From the NCBI RefSeq assembly GCF_041075285.1, contig NZ_CP163512.1, positions 4,278,001 through 4,342,000 of the forward strand: a stretch of DNA of 64,000 nt, read 5' to 3'. This stretch comes from Providencia rettgeri. Lineage in GTDB: Bacteria; Pseudomonadota; Gammaproteobacteria; Enterobacterales; Enterobacteriaceae. Under the pieces are notes generated by a model. The model was not told the origin of the DNA and searched no databases. It saw nothing but the letters and a program-made list of their open reading frames with translations. This document shows positions 34,110 to 42,990 of the stretch, piece by piece. Within the stretch, counting starts at the first letter, position 1, and every line of letters starts with the position of its first letter. The position numbers and the translations under genes are program-made.

Positions 34110-36569
34110 ATGCGTGTGCTTAAATTTGGCGGTACTTCCGTTGCGAACGATGAACGAGTACTGAATGTTGCTGACATCGCTGAAAGTAAATTAGCAGATG
34201 GACAGGTGGCTCTGGTGCTGTCCGCTCCAGCAAAAATCACTAACCATCTCGTTGCAATGATTGATAAAACGGTTGCAGGTCAGGATGTCATCACGCATGT
34301 GAATGATGCTGAAATGATTTTTGCGAACTTGCTAAAAGGATTAAAAGAGAAACAGCCCGGCTTTGAGTATGAAAGGCTGAAAAAACTCACTGAGCAAGAA
34401 TTTGCGCAAATTAAGCAAGTACTGCATGGTATTACTCTTCTCGGTCAATGCCCTGATAGCATTAACGCATCAATCATTTGTCGTGGTGAAAAACTGTCGA
34501 TTGCCATTATGGAATCCGTTCTAAAAGCGCGGGGTCATAGCGTAACAGTAATTAACCCAGTTGAAAGTTTATTGGCCAAAGGGCATTACCTCGAATCCAC
34601 GGTTGATATCAACGAATCAACAAAACGTATTGCTGAACTGAATATCCCAAAAGACCATTTCGTGTTAATGGCGGGCTTTACAGCAGGTAATGAAAAAGGG
34701 GAGTTAGTCGTTTTAGGTCGTAACGGTTCTGACTATTCTGCCGCAGTATTAGCAGCGTGTTTACGTGCAGATTGTTGTGAGATCTGGACTGACGTCGATG
34801 GTGTCTATACTTGTGACCCGCGCCTAGTACCAGACGCCCGCTTGTTAAAAGGGATGTCATATCAAGAAGCCATGGAGCTTTCTTATTTTGGCGCTAAAGT
34901 TCTTCATCCTCGCACCATTGCCCCAATTGCTCAATTCCAAATCCCTTGCCTTATCAAAAATACCACGAATTTAAGTGCTCCCGGTACCTTAATTGGTGAT
35001 GGTCAAACCGATGATAGCACCCCAGTGAAAGGGATTACTAACCTGAACAATATGGCGATGATCAACGTATCAGGACCGGGTATGAAAGGCATGGTGGGGA
35101 TGGCGGCCCGTATTTTCTCCGTGATGTCCCGTAAAGGTATTTCAGTCGTATTAATTACCCAATCATCTTCTGAATACAGCATCAGTTTCTGTGTGCCACA
35201 AGGTGAGTTACAGCGTGCACGCGCTGCCCTTGAAGAAGAGTTCTATTTAGAACTTAAAGATGGCGTGTTAGACCCGCTAGATGTCATGGAGCAACTGGCG
35301 ATCATCTCAGTCGTTGGTGATGGCATGCGTACATTAAAAGGTATCTCTGCGCGTTTCTTCTCCGCATTGACTCGCGGTAATATCAATATTGTGGCGATTG
35401 CCCAAGGTTCCTCTGAACGTTCTATTTCTGCGGTTATTGCGAATGAGTCAGCGACAACAGCGGTTCGTCTTTGTCATCAGATGCTGTTTAATGCAGAACA
35501 GGTGATTGAGGCCTTTATTGTCGGTGTTGGTGGAGTGGGTAATGCACTGATTGAGCAAATTCATCGTCAACAGCAATGGCTAAAGCAAAAGCATATCGAT
35601 CTGCGTGTGTGCGGTATTGCCAATTCACGAGCAATGTTGACTAATATGCAGGGCATTGATCTGGATAATTGGAAAGCGGAATTAGCGCAAGCTAAAGAAC
35701 CTTTTAGTTTAAGCCGTCTGATCCGTTTAGAGCGCGAATATCATTTCTTAAACCCCGTGATCATCGATTGTACCTCTAACCAAGAAATTGCTGAGCAATA
35801 TGTGAATTTCTTAAAAGATGGTTTTAACGTGGTCACACCAAATAAGAAAGCAAACACATTATCTATGGATTATTACCATCAGTTACGTGTTGCAAGTGAA
35901 ACATCAAAACGTAAGTTCTTATACGATACAAACGTCGGGGCGGGTCTGCCCGTTATCGAAAACCTGCAAAACCTATTGAATGCGGGTGATGAGCTGGTGC
36001 ATTTTAGTGGTATTTTATCAGGCTCGTTGTCGTTTATTTTCGGTAAGTTAGATGAAGGGATGTCACTGTCTGAAGCGACAACACTCGCGAAAGAAAAAGG
36101 TTTCACGGAGCCAGATCCTCGTGATGACTTATCGGGAATGGATGTAGCGCGCAAATTATTAATTTTAGCCCGTGAAGCAGGGTATAACTTAGAACTACAT
36201 GATATTGAAGTTGAACCTGTTCTTCCGACGGACTTTGACAGTTCAGGCACAGTTCCGGAATTTATGGCGCGTTTAGTGCAATTAGATGACCAATTTGCGG
36301 TGCGAATAAAAGCCGCAGAAGCAGAGCAAAAAGTGTTACGCTATGTTGGATTGATAGAAGAAGGGCGTTGCCAAGTTAAGATTGTTGCAGTAGATGGCAA
36401 TGACCCACTCTTTAAAGTCAAAAATGGCGAAAACGCATTGGCTTTCTATACACGCTATTACCAACCAATTCCTTTAGTATTAAGAGGTTATGGTGCAGGT
36501 AATGATGTTACCGCAGCTGGTGTATTTGCAGATATGTTACGTACCCTGTCATGGAAATTGGGAGTTTAA
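34110..36569 (+). CDS. thrA: Bifunctional aspartokinase I/homoserine dehydrogenase I
   Basis: ThrA catalyses the first and third steps from aspartate to threonine. The 819 residues contain the aspartokinase domain (1-~290, [13 protein letters not shown] and [14 protein letters not shown]). Two ACT regulatory domains for threonine feedback follow (~310-460). The homoserine dehydrogenase domain comes last, with [13 protein letters not shown] and [19 protein letters not shown]. The open frame extends to 34044, but that runs through the attenuator hairpin. The ATG at 34110 has AGGAGAG 7 nt upstream and the family N terminus. First structural gene of thrABC, controlled by attenuation. Confidence 0.98.
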   Translation: MRVLKFGGTSVANDERVLNVADIAESKLADGQVALVLSAPAKITNHLVAMIDKTVAGQDVITHVNDAEMIFANLLKGLKEKQPGFEYERLKKLTEQEFAQIKQVLHGITLLGQCPDSINASIICRGEKLSIAIMESVLKARGHSVTVINPVESLLAKGHYLESTVDINESTKRIAELNIPKDHFVLMAGFTAGNEKGELVVLGRNGSDYSAAVLAACLRADCCEIWTDVDGVYTCDPRLVPDARLLKGMSYQEAMELSYFGAKVLHPRTIAPIAQFQIPCLIKNTTNLSAPGTLIGDGQTDDSTPVKGITNLNNMAMINVSGPGMKGMVGMAARIFSVMSRKGISVVLITQSSSEYSISFCVPQGELQRARAALEEEFYLELKDGVLDPLDVMEQLAIISVVGDGMRTLKGISARFFSALTRGNINIVAIAQGSSERSISAVIANESATTAVRLCHQMLFNAEQVIEAFIVGVGGVGNALIEQIHRQQQWLKQKHIDLRVCGIANSRAMLTNMQGIDLDNWKAELAQAKEPFSLSRLIRLEREYHFLNPVIIDCTSNQEIAEQYVNFLKDGFNVVTPNKKANTLSMDYYHQLRVASETSKRKFLYDTNVGAGLPVIENLQNLLNAGDELVHFSGILSGSLSFIFGKLDEGMSLSEATTLAKEKGFTEPDPRDDLSGMDVARKLLILAREAGYNLELHDIEVEPVLPTDFDSSGTVPEFMARLVQLDDQFAVRIKAAEAEQKVLRYVGLIEEGRCQVKIVAVDGNDPLFKVKNGENALAFYTRYYQPIPLVLRGYGAGNDVTAAGVFADMLRTLSWKLGV

Positions 36570-36572
36570 TAA

Positions 36573-37502
36573 GTGATCAAAGTTTATGCACCCGCTTCAA
36601 TCGGTAATGTTAGTGTCGGGTTTGATGTGCTTGGGGCCGCTGTCTCACCTGCTGACGGCTCATTATTAGGCGATTGTGTCACTGTCGAGGAGGCAGAGAC
36701 TTTTTCGTTAACAAACAAAGGCAAATTTGTTTCTAAGCTACCGAAAAAAATTGAACACAATATTGTTTATCAATGCTGGCAACTGTTTTGTGAACGTTTG
36801 GGGAAAACCTTAAATGTGGCAATGACACTTGAGAAAAACATGCCCATTGGTTCGGGATTAGGCTCCAGTGCATGTTCTGTTGTTGCAGCGCTGATGGCGT
36901 TGAATGAGTTTGCTGAAAAACCGTTTGATGATACGCAACTACTTGGCATGATGGGGGAACTTGAAGGGCGCATTTCGGGTAGCGTGCACTACGATAATGT
37001 CGCGCCGTGTTTCTTAGGTGGATTACAGCTGATTATCGAGCAAAATGGCATTATTTCCCAGCCTGTACCTGCATTCGAAAATTGGTATTGGGTCATGGCC
37101 TATCCGGGAATTAAAGTCTCAACGGCGGAAGCTCGCGCGATTTTGCCAGACAGCTATCCACGCCATGATATCGTCAATCATGGCCGCTATCTCTCAGGGT
37201 TTATTCACGCTTGCCATACTAACCAGTCATTATTGGCGGCAACCATGATCCAAGACGTGGTTGCAGAACCATACCGTACACAACTACTGCCCGGCTTTGC
37301 ACAAGCTCGTCAAAATGCGAAAGAAATCGGCGCATTAGCTTGTGGAATTTCAGGCTCAGGGCCAACATTATTTGCCATTTGCGATGATAAACAGATTGCA
37401 GAGAAAATGGCTGCGTATTTGCAACAACATTATATTCAAAATGATGAAGGCTTTGTGCATATCTGCCGTTTGGATCTCGCCGGGGCAAGGACAATAGGGT
37501 AA
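36573..37502 (+). CDS. thrB: Homoserine kinase
   Basis: ThrB phosphorylates homoserine to O-phosphohomoserine with ATP. It is a GHMP kinase of 309 residues (E. coli 310). The ATP-binding motif [17 protein letters not shown] lies near residue 90 and the C-terminal [12 protein letters not shown] loop near 260. The GTG start lies 3 bp after the thrA stop codon, so translation is coupled. Only 3 bp separate it from thrC. Confidence 0.97.
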   Translation: MIKVYAPASIGNVSVGFDVLGAAVSPADGSLLGDCVTVEEAETFSLTNKGKFVSKLPKKIEHNIVYQCWQLFCERLGKTLNVAMTLEKNMPIGSGLGSSACSVVAALMALNEFAEKPFDDTQLLGMMGELEGRISGSVHYDNVAPCFLGGLQLIIEQNGIISQPVPAFENWYWVMAYPGIKVSTAEARAILPDSYPRHDIVNHGRYLSGFIHACHTNQSLLAATMIQDVVAEPYRTQLLPGFAQARQNAKEIGALACGISGSGPTLFAICDDKQIAEKMAAYLQQHYIQNDEGFVHICRLDLAGARTIG

Positions 37503-37505
37503 ACA

Positions 37506-38801
37506 ATGAAACTGTATAATTTAAAAGATAACAACGAACAAGTCAGCTTCGCGCAAGCCGTTAAACAAGGTTTAGGTAAGCAGCAAGGTCTATTTTTCCC
37601 ACAAGACTTGCCCGAGTTTAGTGCGGCAGAAATTGACGAATTATTAAAATTAGATTTCGTCACGCGTAGTAGCAAAATTTTGAGTGCATTTATTGGGGAT
37701 GAAATTCCTGAGGCTGAGCTTGCCGCGCGCGTAAAAGCAGCATTTGCGTTTCCCGCGCCTGTTTCCAGAGTGGAAGATGATGTCGCGACTCTTGAGTTAT
37801 ACCACGGCCCAACACTGGCGTTTAAAGACTTCGGTGGGCGTTTTATGGCGCAGGCGCTAGGGCAAGTTGCCGGTGAGCTACCTGTTACAATTTTAACTGC
37901 AACTTCCGGTGATACGGGGGCTGCTGTTGCGCACGCATTTTATCGTTTGAATAATGTTCAAGTGGTGATCCTCTACCCAGAAGGGAAAATTAGCCCTCTG
38001 CAAGAGAAACTGTTTTGTACATTAGGTGAAAACATTCACACTGTGGCTATCAAAGACGATTTCGATGCATGCCAAGCATTAGTTAAGCAATCATTTGATG
38101 ATGAGGAACTGAAAAAAGCGTTATTCTTAAATTCAGCTAACTCGATCAATATCAGCCGTTTATTAGCACAGGTCTGCTATTACTTTGAAGCCGTTGCGCA
38201 GATCCCTGCTGAAAAGCGCGACCATTTAGTGATCTCCGTACCTAGTGGTAATTTTGGGGATCTAACGGCAGGGTTACTGGCCAAATCGATGGGCTTACCC
38301 GTTAAGCGTTTTATTGCGGCAACTAACGTAAATGACACTGTTCCACGTTATTTAGTCGATGGTGAGTGGAGACCAAATCAAACGATTGCAACATTATCTA
38401 ACGCGATGGATGTAAGCCAACCAAACAATTGGCCGCGTATTGAAGAACTGTTCCGTCGTAAAGGTTGGTCTTTGAAAGAATTAGGTTATGGCGCAGTTGA
38501 TGATGAAGTGACAAAAGATACCGTGCGTGAATTAGATAAAAAAGGTTATTTATCTGAGCCCCATGCAGCGGTTGCCTATCGCGTATTACGAGATCAACTC
38601 CAAGAAGGCGAATATGGTCTATTTTTAGGGACCGCGCACCCAGCTAAATTCAAAGAAAGTGTGGAAGAGATCTTAAATAAACAGATCCCTTTACCGAAAG
38701 AATTAGCAGAACGTGCAGAGTTACCGCTGTTATCTCACGTCTTACCAGCTGATTTTGCGAAATTGCGTGAATTTTTGATGAAATTAGCGCCGAAGCAATA
38801 A
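37506..38801 (+). CDS. thrC: Threonine synthase
   Basis: ThrC converts O-phosphohomoserine to threonine with pyridoxal phosphate. The 431 residues show the PLP lysine Lys107 in TLAFKDFGGRFM, the phosphate-binding loop SGDTGAAVAHAF, and PSGNFGDLTAG. Its length is close to that of E. coli ThrC (428). It is the last gene of the operon and ends before the duplicated terminators around repeat copy B. Confidence 0.97.
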   Translation: MKLYNLKDNNEQVSFAQAVKQGLGKQQGLFFPQDLPEFSAAEIDELLKLDFVTRSSKILSAFIGDEIPEAELAARVKAAFAFPAPVSRVEDDVATLELYHGPTLAFKDFGGRFMAQALGQVAGELPVTILTATSGDTGAAVAHAFYRLNNVQVVILYPEGKISPLQEKLFCTLGENIHTVAIKDDFDACQALVKQSFDDEELKKALFLNSANSINISRLLAQVCYYFEAVAQIPAEKRDHLVISVPSGNFGDLTAGLLAKSMGLPVKRFIAATNVNDTVPRYLVDGEWRPNQTIATLSNAMDVSQPNNWPRIEELFRRKGWSLKELGYGAVDDEVTKDTVRELDKKGYLSEPHAAVAYRVLRDQLQEGEYGLFLGTAHPAKFKESVEEILNKQIPLPKELAERAELPLLSHVLPADFAKLREFLMKLAPKQ

Positions 38802-38817
38802 TCTGAAAGTTATATCA

Positions 38818-38840
38818 AAACGGAAGCTTAGCTTCCGTTT
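38818..38840. terminator. Terminator after thrC (left copy of a duplicated hairpin)
   Basis: AAACGGAAGC pairs with GCTTCCGTTT across TTA, ending in TTT. A diverged copy recurs at 38982-39007 beyond the inserted repeat. Confidence 0.75.
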
Positions 38841-38981
38841 CAGGCTGATGACAAACATAACATGTTTGGCTGCAGGTTGAATAGATTTTGCAAATAGGCT
38901 AGAAAAATCAATATGTTGATTTTATGTTGCTAACACAAAGTGGGAAAAAACACGCTTTTATCCCACTTTGTCAACAACCTC
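38841..38981 (+). repeat. Three-hairpin repeat element, copy B
   Basis: This ~141-bp copy has the same end sequences and palindromes as copies A and C. It has diverged in the middle (TTGCAAATAGGCTAG instead of the A-rich spacer of copy A). It lies between thrC and the convergent glycine-rich gene, flanked by two near-identical terminator hairpins. Confidence 0.85.
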
Positions 38982-39007
38982 AAACGGAAGCTTAGGCTTT
39001 CGTTTTT
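38982..39007. terminator. Right copy of the duplicated thrC terminator hairpin
   Basis: AAACGGAAGC-TTAG-GCTTTCGTTTTT: same stem as 38818-38840 with one changed and one added base, still followed by a T run. Confidence 0.7.
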
Positions 39008-39047
39008 AGGTTACAGAAGTCGAAACAGACATTTTCATTGTTATGAA

Positions 39048-39698
39048 TTAAATTAAAGTCGCTCCATCATCACCGTCTCGTCCTCCATCAGGTCCGCCGC
39101 GCCCACCTTTACCCGCTTTTCCTCCATTTGGTCCCGCATCACCGCCTTTTCCGCCGTCGCCGCTTCCAGAACCATCACCACCATTTCCGCCGTTCCCCCC
39201 ATTCAGGCCACCGTTGCCACCATTGCCACCGTTACCATTGACGGAACCATTTCCTCCGTTACCCCCATTTCCTCTGCCATCACCATTTCCCCCATTGCCC
39301 CCATTACCACCATAAATACCGCCACTTCCGCCATTCCCCCCATTACCATTACTTCCCGGTGCGGCATGCCCACCATGGCTACCGTGACTCTGTGCTGATG
39401 AGTGACTTCCCCCGTTCCCTCCATTTCCACCGTGTTGTCCATCACCTCCGGAACCACCGTGATTGCCATTATTGCCATTCGTTCCATTTTGGTTACTGCT
39501 GTTGATCTCTTGGTGCACCAATTGAAATCGATGTTGTTTTTGATGCATTAACAGACAAGAGGATTGGAGCGTGGTTAACATTCGATTTTTATTTGATAAA
39601 CAGTTAGTGGATAGATCAAATGTATTTGCCGCATGACCAGTAATCGAGATGCTGATTAATAAAAGAGAGCAGAAAGATAGGATTGATTGGTTATTCAT
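39048..39698 (-). CDS. Secreted glycine-rich repeat protein
   Basis: I do not recognise a named family. The ATG at 39698 has GGAGG 6 nt upstream and begins a signal peptide (MNNQSILSFCSLLLISIS then ITGHA-A). A TTG four codons upstream is the ribosome binding site itself. The mature part (about residues 25-65) has two Cys and several His. It is followed by ~150 residues of GGNGGNGG-type repeats with scattered Ser, His, Asp and Lys, ending in GGRDGDDGATLI. Such Gly/Asn repeats suggest an extended, disordered or beta-helical extracellular polymer. It is the second of two similar genes on the minus strand, and a stable hairpin lies just upstream of its ribosome binding site. The repeat DNA invites slippage, so the length may vary between strains. 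Confidence 0.7.
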   Translation of the reverse strand: MNNQSILSFCSLLLISISITGHAANTFDLSTNCLSNKNRMLTTLQSSCLLMHQKQHRFQLVHQEINSSNQNGTNGNNGNHGGSGGDGQHGGNGGNGGSHSSAQSHGSHGGHAAPGSNGNGGNGGSGGIYGGNGGNGGNGDGRGNGGNGGNGSVNGNGGNGGNGGLNGGNGGNGGDGSGSGDGGKGGDAGPNGGKAGKGGRGGPDGGRDGDDGATLI

Positions 39699-39708
39699 AA
39701 GCGCCTCC

Positions 39709-39735
39709 AATTCCCCCTTTAGGCAAGGGGGAATT
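39709..39735 (-). promoter_or_regulatory. Hairpin just upstream of the ribosome binding site of the large glycine-rich gene
   Basis: Read leftward, AATTCCCCCTT pairs with AAGGGGGAATT across a short loop. The stem ends directly before the GGAGG of the next gene. It could be an mRNA processing or translation-control structure in a two-gene transcript; it lacks a T tail, so a terminator is less likely. Confidence 0.5.
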
Positions 39736-39755
39736 TATTGATTGGTATGATTTAA

Positions 39756-39986
39756 TTAATGGCCATTCCCGCCATTCCCACCATTACCACCATTCCCGCC
39801 ATTACCACCGCTGCCACCACTTCCTCCATGTCCACCGTTACCGCCATTCCCACCATTTCCACCATGATTTTGCCATAGTTCTGATGTGGCTAAAGGGGGA
39901 GGATCGAGTAAAGAGAGAAAGGTAGTTGCTGCCAAAGAAGAGATTGGAAATAATAAAGATATCATTAAAATTAATGTTTTATGCAT
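39756..39986 (-). CDS. Small secreted glycine-rich protein
   Basis: A 76-residue protein with a clear signal peptide (MHKTLILMISLLFPISSLAA). A short unique segment, TTFLSLLDPPPLATSELWQNH, follows. The last ~36 residues are almost pure GGNGGNGG/GGSGG repeats ending in GH. It is the upstream partner of the larger glycine-rich gene, which starts 57 bp further along the same strand, so the two are probably cotranscribed. No family is recognised. Possible roles are a surface polymer, matrix component or secreted peptide; none can be shown from sequence. Confidence 0.65.
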   Translation of the reverse strand: MHKTLILMISLLFPISSLAATTFLSLLDPPPLATSELWQNHGGNGGNGGNGGHGGSGGSGGNGGNGGNGGNGGNGH

Positions 39987-40142
39987 ATAAATTCCTTGTT
40001 TAAAGTGAATTAAATAAACTGCATAAAAAAGTCTAATTTATTATTTGTAGGATTCAATAGATTGACGATTTAATTGAATTATTAAATTTATTGGTTGTGA
40101 CAGGTAAAATGATATTGGCGTTGAGTGGGGAAAATAAAAAGA

Positions 40143-40182
40143 AAAAAGTCATATTATTAGAGGGTGTATAATATGACTTTTA
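40143..40182 (-). terminator. Terminator of the 49-residue-repeat gene
   Basis: AAAGTCATATTAT pairs with ATAATATGACTTT around a ~12-nt loop, with T/A runs at both ends, directly after the gene on the minus strand. Confidence 0.75.
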
Positions 40183-40188
40183 TGAAAA

Positions 40189-40656
40189 TTAATTAAGTGC
40201 GTTTAAATGCTTTTGTATTTCTCTTTGAATAGATGCAGATGAACTATTTTCATGTAATTGTAACATCACAATTGCTTTTTCATGTTCATTCATATCAGCA
40301 AATAAAGTGCCTGGTTTTACTTTATTCTTTTTATACCCTGATGACTTCTCAAGGTGTGACTGAATACTACTTTCTATTGTCGGGGCCGTATTGTTTTGTG
40401 TAAAACTTAGGGCGATAGCGGCTTTTTCATGGCTATCTAATTGAGAAAATGCAGAGCCTGAATGAATGTTTTCCTCAGGATTAATGCCCGCTTGACTTAA
40501 ATGTTTTTTAATTGCTTGTTGGGTAGCTGGTGAGCTACTATTTTCAGTAAATGATAATGTAGTTGCTGTATTTTTATGAACATTTACATCTGAGTGCGCA
40601 CTGGCGATATTCGTCGCCGAAACAATAAAACTTAATGCAATAATAACCTTTTTCAT
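40189..40656 (-). CDS. Periplasmic protein with three 49-residue repeats, Cus-regulated
   Basis: I do not recognise this 155-residue protein. A signal peptide (MKKVIIALSFIVSATNIASA-H) is followed by three repeats with a period of exactly 49 residues, at 27-53, 76-102 and 125-151. Each has the form H-x-K-x-A-x-x-x-L-x-F/L-x-E/Q-N-x-[S/T]-x-[S/P/A]...Q/E-x-x-I-x-x-H-L. His is conserved at both edges, and there are no Cys. It lies downstream of cusS on the same strand but 114 bp away. In that gap is a palindrome ATGACAATATTGTCAT, the same half-sites as the CusR box before cusC. It is therefore probably a copper-induced periplasmic protein; metal binding by the conserved His residues is only a guess. 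Confidence 0.75.
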   Translation of the reverse strand: MKKVIIALSFIVSATNIASAHSDVNVHKNTATTLSFTENSSSPATQQAIKKHLSQAGINPEENIHSGSAFSQLDSHEKAAIALSFTQNNTAPTIESSIQSHLEKSSGYKKNKVKPGTLFADMNEHEKAIVMLQLHENSSSASIQREIQKHLNALN

Positions 40657-40734
40657 TACTTGTCCTTACTTGACTAAATATATTTCAATAAGGCTATAAT
40701 AATATAAAGACACTGTCTTATAACTGACAGTTAC

Positions 40735-40750
40735 ATGACAATATTGTCAT
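40735..40750. promoter_or_regulatory. CusR-type box upstream of the 49-residue-repeat gene
   Basis: ATGACAATATTGTCAT shares both half-sites and spacing (ATGACAA-NN-TTGTCAT) with the box at 42900-42915. It lies 79-94 bp before the start codon of the minus-strand gene. Confidence 0.75.
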
Positions 40751-40770
40751 TTTATATTTTAACCCTATAG

Positions 40771-42162
40771 TCAAGTTTGGTTATCGGGTAAGAAAATAGT
40801 AAATCGTGTTGAGTATTCATCTGAAGCGACTGTGATTGTCCCTTTATGGGCGAATATAATTGACTTAACAATCGCAAGGCCAATACCGCTTCCTTCATTT
40901 TTTCGTTGACGTGATTTATCTACACGATAAAAGCGATCGAATAACTTTGGTAAGTGTTCCTCTGGAATTTTTTTACCAGGGTTGCTAACAATAATTTCGA
41001 TACCATTTTTGACATTTGCTAGCTTTATACTGACCGCGTCACCTTTTGGCGTATAGCGAATTGCATTAGAAATTAAATTCGTTAGTGCCCTTCTTAGCAT
41101 ATCTTTATCGGCGAAAATGGGTTTTGCTTCCCCAACCATTTTTAGTTGAATGCCATTGTCTTCAGCCAAAAATTCAAAATAATCAAAAATAAGCGCAATT
41201 TCTGATTGAATATCGACCTGTTTTTTTTCAGGGATCAGCCGATTATCATCAGCCTGTGCCAAGAATAACATCTCTGAGATCATACGTGAAAGGCGCTTAT
41301 ATTCTTCTAAGTTTGAATAGAGAACTTCTTCAAGTTCTTCTTTTGTGCGGTTTTTATTTAAAGAGATCTGAGTTTCAGTCATGAGGTTCGTAATTGGCGT
41401 CCGCATCTCGTGAGCTATATCAGCAGAAAAATTAGTTTGTCGAGCAAACACATCCTCAATTTTGACTATCATCTGGTTAAATGACTCAGTGAGTTGTTTT
41501 AATTCTTTTGGTACGGATGATGGATCTAATCGGACACTTAAATTTTCTGAGGTAACATTTTTAATTTTGTCACTGACTTCCTTAAGGGGTTTTAGTCCTT
41601 TGATCACCAGAAAATAGACAATAAAGATAGTTACTACACATAGTAAAACGGCACTAATGATTAAGCTACTGATTAGTGAGCTGAGGTAGCTATGGTGAAA
41701 ATTAAGAGAAAGCGCAGTGACTAATCGATACTGTTTTATATTATTAGGTTGCCCAACCTGAATAGTGTTTTCGGTAATACGATAATATTCGATGTATTGT
41801 TCGTGATTATCTTTTTCAGCACTGTAGTTTTTTAAACGCTCAATAATGTCTTTGCTTGTATTGGGAGAGACTAACGTATTGCCATAATTATCTGAAAGGT
41901 AAACGGCAATATCTTGATGTTCGTTTAAAATAGTTTTTATATGAGAAAATTGTTCATTTTGTTGTTCTGTATTTTCGCTTAATAAACTACGGATAGTTAA
42001 ATTTATCTGACTTAAGGTGTATTCATCTTGTTGTTTAAAATGCAATACAACAGAATTGATCATGATCGAGCTAAACAATAATAAAGCCAGAGAGAGCGTT
42101 GCGCCGATCAAAATGACCAATCGAGTTGAAATGGCGATCGGCGTATTACATAATTTAATCAT
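40771..42162 (-). CDS. cusS: Copper/silver sensor histidine kinase CusS/CopS
   Basis: A heavy-metal sensor kinase of 463 residues. Two membrane segments (about 15-36 and 161-185) flank a periplasmic sensor domain, followed by HAMP. The phospho-acceptor His251 lies in [14 protein letters not shown]. The ATPase N box is [11 protein letters not shown], and the G boxes include GSGIGLAIV. It should phosphorylate CusR, whose gene overlaps its 5' end by 8 bp. CusS senses periplasmic Cu(I)/Ag(I) in E. coli (480 residues). The metal specificity here is inferred from the adjacent cusCFBA genes. Confidence 0.92.
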   Translation of the reverse strand: MIKLCNTPIAISTRLVILIGATLSLALLLFSSIMINSVVLHFKQQDEYTLSQINLTIRSLLSENTEQQNEQFSHIKTILNEHQDIAVYLSDNYGNTLVSPNTSKDIIERLKNYSAEKDNHEQYIEYYRITENTIQVGQPNNIKQYRLVTALSLNFHHSYLSSLISSLIISAVLLCVVTIFIVYFLVIKGLKPLKEVSDKIKNVTSENLSVRLDPSSVPKELKQLTESFNQMIVKIEDVFARQTNFSADIAHEMRTPITNLMTETQISLNKNRTKEELEEVLYSNLEEYKRLSRMISEMLFLAQADDNRLIPEKKQVDIQSEIALIFDYFEFLAEDNGIQLKMVGEAKPIFADKDMLRRALTNLISNAIRYTPKGDAVSIKLANVKNGIEIIVSNPGKKIPEEHLPKLFDRFYRVDKSRQRKNEGSGIGLAIVKSIIFAHKGTITVASDEYSTRFTIFLPDNQT

Positions 42163-42838
42163 TTTCTGGGATCTCTAATAAATACCCCATTCCTCTAATG
42201 GTGTGGATCAGTTTAGGTTCATAGTTGTGATCAATCTTTGATCTTAGTCGTTTAATTGCCACATCAATGACATTGGTGTCACTGTCAAAATTCATGTCCC
42301 AAACTTTTGAAGCAATTAACGGGCGAGATAAAACTTCACCTTGGTGTAAAACAAAAAATTCAAGTAGTGAAAATTCTTTACTGGTTAAATTAATTTTATC
42401 GTTAGCACGGGTGACACGCCGTTTAATTAAATCGACATGAAGGTCTGCAATATGAAATTGCGTTTTTTGGATATTATTATTACCACGACGCAATAATGTA
42501 CGAACCCGTGCAAGTAATTCAGAAAAATCAAAAGGCTTAACCAAATAATCATCAGCCCCCAACTCAAGCCCCTTCACTCGGTGCTCAACATTACCCAGTG
42601 CTGTTAACATTAATATTGGGGTATTTTTTCCAACCGTTCGTAAGTTTTTGGCAATTTCCCAACCATTAATATCTGGCAACATCACATCAAGAATAATTAA
42701 ATCATACTCTTCCGTCGTCGCCATATGCAGTCCAGTGATCCCATTTTCTATTGCATCAACAACAAAGCCAGATTCAGTTAATCCTTTAGATAGATATTCT
42801 CTGGTCTTTCGTTCGTCTTCCACAATAAGTAATTTCAC
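42155..42838 (-). CDS. cusR: Copper response regulator CusR/CopR
   Basis: An OmpR/PhoB-type response regulator. The ORF is open to 42880, but the GTG at 42838 is preceded by GAGG 5 nt upstream. It gives [20 protein letters not shown] and exactly 227 residues, the length of E. coli CusR. Asp51 ([14 protein letters not shown]) is the phosphorylation site, and the winged-helix domain includes [14 protein letters not shown]. Its binding box lies in the divergent gap to cusC. Confidence 0.93.
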   Translation of the reverse strand: MKLLIVEDERKTREYLSKGLTESGFVVDAIENGITGLHMATTEEYDLIILDVMLPDINGWEIAKNLRTVGKNTPILMLTALGNVEHRVKGLELGADDYLVKPFDFSELLARVRTLLRRGNNNIQKTQFHIADLHVDLIKRRVTRANDKINLTSKEFSLLEFFVLHQGEVLSRPLIASKVWDMNFDSDTNVIDVAIKRLRSKIDHNYEPKLIHTIRGMGYLLEIPEND

Positions 42839-42899
42839 AGTCACCTCGACAACGTATTTACACCTATCCATTCTAAGCATTGAAATCAGTAAATGTAAA

Positions 42900-42915
42900 A
42901 TGACAAATTTGTCAT
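42900..42915. promoter_or_regulatory. CusR box between cusR and cusC
   Basis: ATGACAAATTTGTCAT is a perfect palindrome, extended by TTTT/AAAA-type flanks (42897-42918), and matches the known CusR box. It sits 62 bp before the cusR start and 75 bp before cusC, serving both directions. Confidence 0.85.
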
Positions 42916-42990
42916 TTTCATGTCATGAATCTAACAGGCGGTTTTTTTTACTATAACGCCAAGTTAAATTACCAGAGGCATGGCTATACC

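Noticed and set aside
39203..39487. Open frame of 94 codons overlapping the large glycine-rich gene
   Set aside because: It is a shifted frame of the GGN repeat DNA (Met/Val/Ala-rich), with no signal peptide or ribosome binding site.
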